This document shows, in pieces, positions 60,802-64,000 of a DNA stretch of 64,000 nt (positions are counted from its first letter, which is position 1; every line of letters starts with the position of its first letter). The notes beneath the pieces were generated by a model, which was not told where the DNA came from, made no database searches, and worked only from the letters and a program-made list of their open reading frames with translations. Location: NCBI RefSeq assembly GCF_000378205.1, contig NZ_KB899424.1:20696-84695 (forward strand). Direction: 5' to 3'. Origin of the DNA: Sediminispirochaeta bajacaliforniensis DSM 16054. Lineage in GTDB: Bacteria > Spirochaetota > Spirochaetia > DSM-16054 > Sediminispirochaetaceae. A program made the position numbers and the translations under genes.

Positions 60802-62814
60802 ATGGCAATAGATCTGGCAAAAGAACTCAACAAGGAACAATTCATCGCCGCCAGCACTATAGACGGCCCCCTCCTTATCATAGCAGGCGCAGGATCCGGA
60901 AAAACCCGGATGATCACCTTCAGGATAGCCCACATGCTGGAAGAAGGAATCCCCCAATCCTCGATCCTTGCCCTTACCTTTACCAACAAGGCCGCACGGG
61001 AGATGTCGGACCGAATCCGCTCCCTCACCGGGAAACGCCTTTCCAACCTGACGGTGAGCACCTTTCACGCCTTTGGGGTAAAAGTATTACGTAAAAGCAT
61101 CGAGTATCTTGATTACAAATCAAACTTTTCGATCTACGATCAGGTCGACAAGACCGCTCTTATAAAGGAAAGCGCCAGAGGAATCGGTATGATTCCCGAA
61201 GACCTCGATACCTGGGAAATCGCAAACCTCTTCTCTTCGGTAAAAACGGGACGGGAAAAGTGGAACAGGGAGAACAAGCTCTATAAGCCACTTTTTGAGG
61301 AGTATCTTGCAAATCTGCATGCCTACAATGCCGTCGATTTCGACGATTTGATCATGCTGCCGATACGCCTTTTCGAAGAGTTTCCCGAGGTGTTGGATGC
61401 ATATCGTCACCGTTACCGCTACATTATGGTCGACGAATTCCAGGATACAAGCCTGGCTCAATACCATTTGATGAAGCTTTTGGCGGAAAAAGAACGCAAC
61501 ATCTGTGTCGTGGGTGATGATGATCAATCAATATACTCATGGCGGGGAGCAAACTACCAGAATATCGTCAACTTCGAAAAAGACTTTCCCGAACTATTGG
61601 AGATCAAGCTTGAACAGAATTACCGTTCAACCGGAAATATTCTCGCGGCTGCAAACCAGGTAATCGCAAATAACAAAAATCGAAAAAGTAAGGAGCTATG
61701 GACAGGACTGGACAACGGAAAGTCGATTGAGATCTTCTATCCCGACGACGACCTGAAAGAGTCGGAGTTTATTGCCCAGCTGATCGCAACCCTCTCCATG
61801 CGGGAGGGATATAAATACCACGATTTTGGTGTTCTGGTACGAACCAACAGCCTCGCAGCCACAATAGAAAATGCTTTTTTGGCCGAAAATATCCCTTATA
61901 AGGTCAGCGGCGGCCAAAGCTTTTTTCAGCGTAAAGAGATTAAAGACATCATTGCCTACCTCAGGGTTCTCTCCAATCCCGACGATGATGTCAATCTTCT
62001 TCGCATCATCAACACACCAAGACGGGGAATAGGCAGGGTCAGTCTCGAAAAGCTTCGCGAATTGGCCGATGAAAAAGAATGGAGCCTCTACTCTGCTGCA
62101 AGTGCCATTCGTTATGCCGAAGACGCCCCGGTAAGCGACAAGGTCAAGGCCGCCCTCGGGGAATTCGTCACCTTCATCGAATATTATCGCGAACAGATTC
62201 TCACCGGCAAAAAGATGGCGGATACCACACGGTCCCTTGTCGATAAGGTCGACTATTGGGGATATCTCATCATGGAAAATCAAAAAAACGAACGTGCGGC
62301 CCGATGGAAATACAAAAACATCGGTATCTTCCTCGATCTTTTCGAACGATGGGAGAAAGATCCGGATAACGACGAGCCCAATATCTACAACTACCTCAAC
62401 CGTATCACCCTGATCACCAGGGATGACGATCAGGAAGAGAACAACGATATGGTCAATTTGATGACGGTCCACGCATCAAAGGGGCTAGAGTTCGAGATTG
62501 TCTTCCTCGCAGGAGTGGAAGATACGATCATGCCCCACGCCCGCTCTCTGGAGGAGGACCCTGACAACATTGAAGAGGAGCGAAGGCTTTTTTACGTTGC
62601 CATCACACGGGCCAAGCAGAAGCTGTATCTCACAAGCTGCAAAACCAGAAGGGTATCCAGAGAGGTGATTGACTCAAGTCCCAGCCGTTTTCTTGAGGAA
62701 ATTCCCGATCGCTTGATAGAATATCATCAGCCCGAAGAGGAAGTGGAATCGGGAGAGGCTATGGATTATTTTGAAAAGATCAGGGCCAAGCTGGGAATTC
62801 CCGATAAGGTGTAG
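60802..62814 (+). CDS. pcrA: UvrD/PcrA/Rep-type DNA helicase
   Basis: 670 residues. SF1A helicase motifs: Q-motif LNKEQ, Walker A GAGSGKT, Ia ALTFTNKAAREM, Walker B MVDEFQDTS, III GDDDQSIYSWRGA, IV EQNYRSTGNIL, V VNLMTVHASKGLEFE, VI RRLFYVAITRAKQKL. It unwinds DNA in repair and replication restart. The length is between Rep/PcrA (~670-720) and UvrD, with no Tudor-like C-terminal extension. TATAAA ends 6 nt before the ATG. The stop codon overlaps the apparent left end of the IS-like element. Confidence 0.95.
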   Translation: MAIDLAKELNKEQFIAASTIDGPLLIIAGAGSGKTRMITFRIAHMLEEGIPQSSILALTFTNKAAREMSDRIRSLTGKRLSNLTVSTFHAFGVKVLRKSIEYLDYKSNFSIYDQVDKTALIKESARGIGMIPEDLDTWEIANLFSSVKTGREKWNRENKLYKPLFEEYLANLHAYNAVDFDDLIMLPIRLFEEFPEVLDAYRHRYRYIMVDEFQDTSLAQYHLMKLLAEKERNICVVGDDDQSIYSWRGANYQNIVNFEKDFPELLEIKLEQNYRSTGNILAAANQVIANNKNRKSKELWTGLDNGKSIEIFYPDDDLKESEFIAQLIATLSMREGYKYHDFGVLVRTNSLAATIENAFLAENIPYKVSGGQSFFQRKEIKDIIAYLRVLSNPDDDVNLLRIINTPRRGIGRVSLEKLRELADEKEWSLYSAASAIRYAEDAPVSDKVKAALGEFVTFIEYYREQILTGKKMADTTRSLVDKVDYWGYLIMENQKNERAARWKYKNIGIFLDLFERWEKDPDNDEPNIYNYLNRITLITRDDDQEENNDMVNLMTVHASKGLEFEIVFLAGVEDTIMPHARSLEEDPDNIEEERRLFYVAITRAKQKLYLTSCKTRRVSREVIDSSPSRFLEEIPDRLIEYHQPEEEVESGEAMDYFEKIRAKLGIPDKV

Positions 62815-63999
62815 GTAGTGTCCCGAATCGTGGTGATTATCATGCCCACGCATATGAGGGAAGATAGTCAGCCTTCCAACGCAGTGGTGTTTGCACTCCC
62901 TTTAGCCATAGCTCCCGACTTGAAGGTGGCATAGGCTGATTTCTCAGGAAAAACCTCCTTTGGGTAAATAAACTCCTCAGCTGCCAGGCTATCTTCCTTC
63001 CATCGATCCCTGCCACTTGCCCATGAGTCGGTCCTTTCCCATCCCCCTTCCCCCTGATCCGGTACGGCTTCATGAAGTTGTGATAAAACCGATACACTTC
63101 AAGCCGCTCCATCATATTCCCTGTATTCCGGGCAAACTGAACCGTCTGCCTCACATGGTCTGAGTTATCTTTCCTGATCTCCCGATCAAGGTAATTTACA
63201 CTAAATAGCGGATTGTGTAGGTCGCGGATTCTTTTCGAGCTTATTCGGTGATGCTCGATTCTCCCGGTCGCCACTGCCGGTAAGTCCTTCATCACCTGTT
63301 GGTACTGCTTATGTTCATCGGTGTACAGCGACAAAAGCTTTTTCTTCGAATGGTTTTGGAGTTCCAGGGTTTTTTCCACCACCCTTTGGAAGGAGTGATA
63401 AACACTTCCTTTGTATAGCTTTAGATGCTCCTTGATCAGTTTGTTTTTCCTCTTTTGATAATCAGTCATTCGCCCCTTCCTCGTCAGCTGGGCATAGTCG
63501 GAAAGGAACCAGAATTGAGACTTTTTTCCTGCGAGGATATGGATGTTATTCGGAAGGTATTGAGAACAGACAAAGCTTTCAAATCCGTCTGCGACAAGGT
63601 CTTCTGCTATCTCCATGTTACAGGAGAGGGACGCCGAGGCTGCAAGACATTGGTGGGCAAGACGCCTGATACGATCTGTAACAGTGCAGCAGGAGGCGTT
63701 GAGGATGCGGGAAAGGTCTCTGATACCGGAGCTGGTGACGAGGTGGCAGAGAATGGTGTGGTAACAGATGTGGCGGTGTGTCCAGTAGTCGATGCTAAAG
63801 GTACGGGTTGAGAAGGAGAGCCCGCAGGTTTTGCATTTGAACTTTTGAATACGGGGAGCTGTTTTTGAGTGGTACGACCCTGTTTTTATGAACCAGGATC
63901 CTGCAGCCTGGAAATGGTTGGGACAATAGGGATTGGGGCAGAAGGGGGGATGGTTCATGAACTTCTCCTTTTTTGGCTGTTCTTACAATAACTAACTAC
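62811..63999 (-). mobile_element. Possible insertion sequence
   Basis: The transposase gene 62840-63958 is flanked by GTAGGTAGT (62811-62819) and, inverted, GTAGTTAGT (63991-63999), matching at 8 of 9 bases. If these are the terminal repeats, the element is ~1.19 kb and inserted at the uvrD stop codon. The right end coincides with the window edge, so the boundary is uncertain. Confidence 0.35.
62840..63958 (-). CDS. IS transposase with N-terminal zinc ribbon
   Basis: 372 residues. The N-terminal zinc ribbon is CPNPYCPNHF followed by FKCKTCGLSFSTRT. A helix-turn-helix-like segment follows (GIRDLSRILNASCCTVTDRI). The DDE-type core has candidate acidic residues in VADGFESF and SLYTDEHKQY. It ends with a basic helical C-terminal region (EVYRFYHNFMKPYRIRGKG) typical of IS1/IS1595-like transposases. 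The gene looks intact and has a strong AAAGGAG ribosome binding site. It is the only transposase in the window. Confidence 0.82.
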   Translation of the reverse strand: MNHPPFCPNPYCPNHFQAAGSWFIKTGSYHSKTAPRIQKFKCKTCGLSFSTRTFSIDYWTHRHICYHTILCHLVTSSGIRDLSRILNASCCTVTDRIRRLAHQCLAASASLSCNMEIAEDLVADGFESFVCSQYLPNNIHILAGKKSQFWFLSDYAQLTRKGRMTDYQKRKNKLIKEHLKLYKGSVYHSFQRVVEKTLELQNHSKKKLLSLYTDEHKQYQQVMKDLPAVATGRIEHHRISSKRIRDLHNPLFSVNYLDREIRKDNSDHVRQTVQFARNTGNMMERLEVYRFYHNFMKPYRIRGKGDGKGPTHGQVAGIDGRKIAWQLRSLFTQRRFFLRNQPMPPSSRELWLKGVQTPLRWKADYLPSYAWA

Positions 64000-64000
64000 G

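Overview
The window is a gene-dense bacterial chromosome segment, most likely from a free-living spirochaete close to Sediminispirochaeta/Spirochaeta. This is inferred from the mix of TPR-rich envelope proteins, PilZ and ComFB proteins, large beta-barrel outer-membrane proteins and several unfamiliar gene families, with moderate GC throughout. Apart from one AT-rich transporter gene at 13.7-14.9 kb and an insertion-sequence transposase at the right edge, it reads as core chromosome. There is one tRNA (Met-type, CAT), no rRNA and no CRISPR array.

Layout. 1-2.9 kb: HtrA protease (cut by the window edge), ComM-type AAA protein and RNase H1, all on the minus strand. 3.0-6.7 kb: an AAA ATPase of unknown role, aldose epimerase and a metallo-beta-lactamase hydrolase. 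6.7-11.7 kb (minus): a two-gene SufB/SufC-type Fe-S assembly pair resembling the minimal SMS system, a CYTH enzyme, a membrane protein, an MFS exporter behind a possible attenuator, and a Cys-rich ATC-hydrolase-like protein. 11.8-15.1 kb: an ECF-type sigma factor with a Cys-rich tail, a 15-bp-arm palindrome, a small membrane protein, a 480-bp gap holding a candidate small RNA, an AT-rich MFS gene, and tRNA-Met with a consensus promoter. 15.2-21.3 kb: thioesterase, a 972-residue STAND-like ATPase/TPR protein, an anti-sigma-like ATPase overlapping a PilZ protein, and a GAF-PilZ protein. 21.4-26.2 kb: aconitase, HD hydrolase, TtcA-like tRNA thiolase and a ComFB protein. 26.2-28.5 kb (minus): DUF503, an S4 voltage-sensor protein with a HAMP-like segment in place of a pore, and an unknown protein. 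28.6-39.0 kb: a 1612-residue surface/outer-membrane protein, a beta-barrel protein, a FecR-barrel fusion and MutL. 39-44.8 kb: three TPR proteins (one fused to an Mrr-like domain), a metallophosphoesterase and a ParB-like protein. 44.8-52.5 kb (minus): a run of lipoprotein, acyltransferase, RNase PH, small membrane protein, U32 peptidase, anti-sigma-like ATPase, cNMP-binding histidine kinase and YjbQ. 52.6-64 kb: ZIP transporter, a degenerate methyltransferase/specificity-domain protein, stand-alone IMP cyclohydrolase plus PurB, phosphoglucomutase plus Gph, an RsmB-like methyltransferase, small multidrug export protein, UvrD/PcrA helicase and a transposase.

How the genes work together. Several operons are tightly coupled by ATGA-type overlaps (smsC/smsB, ATPase/PilZ, acn/HD, metallophosphoesterase/ParB-like, rph/small membrane gene, purB/purH, gph/pgm). 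Convergent pairs are packed within about 30 nt, mostly without terminators. At least ten genes have a sigma70-type -10 element only 6-8 nt before the start codon and little or no Shine-Dalgarno sequence, so many transcripts may be leaderless. Cyclic-dinucleotide receptor candidates (two PilZ, one ComFB) occur within 7 kb without any GGDEF or EAL enzyme. The most unusual single items are the voltage-sensor/HAMP protein, the SprA-like surface protein with its FecR-barrel neighbours, the TPR-Mrr fusion, the solo methyltransferase-like/TRD protein, and the repeat-based leader of the MFS gene.
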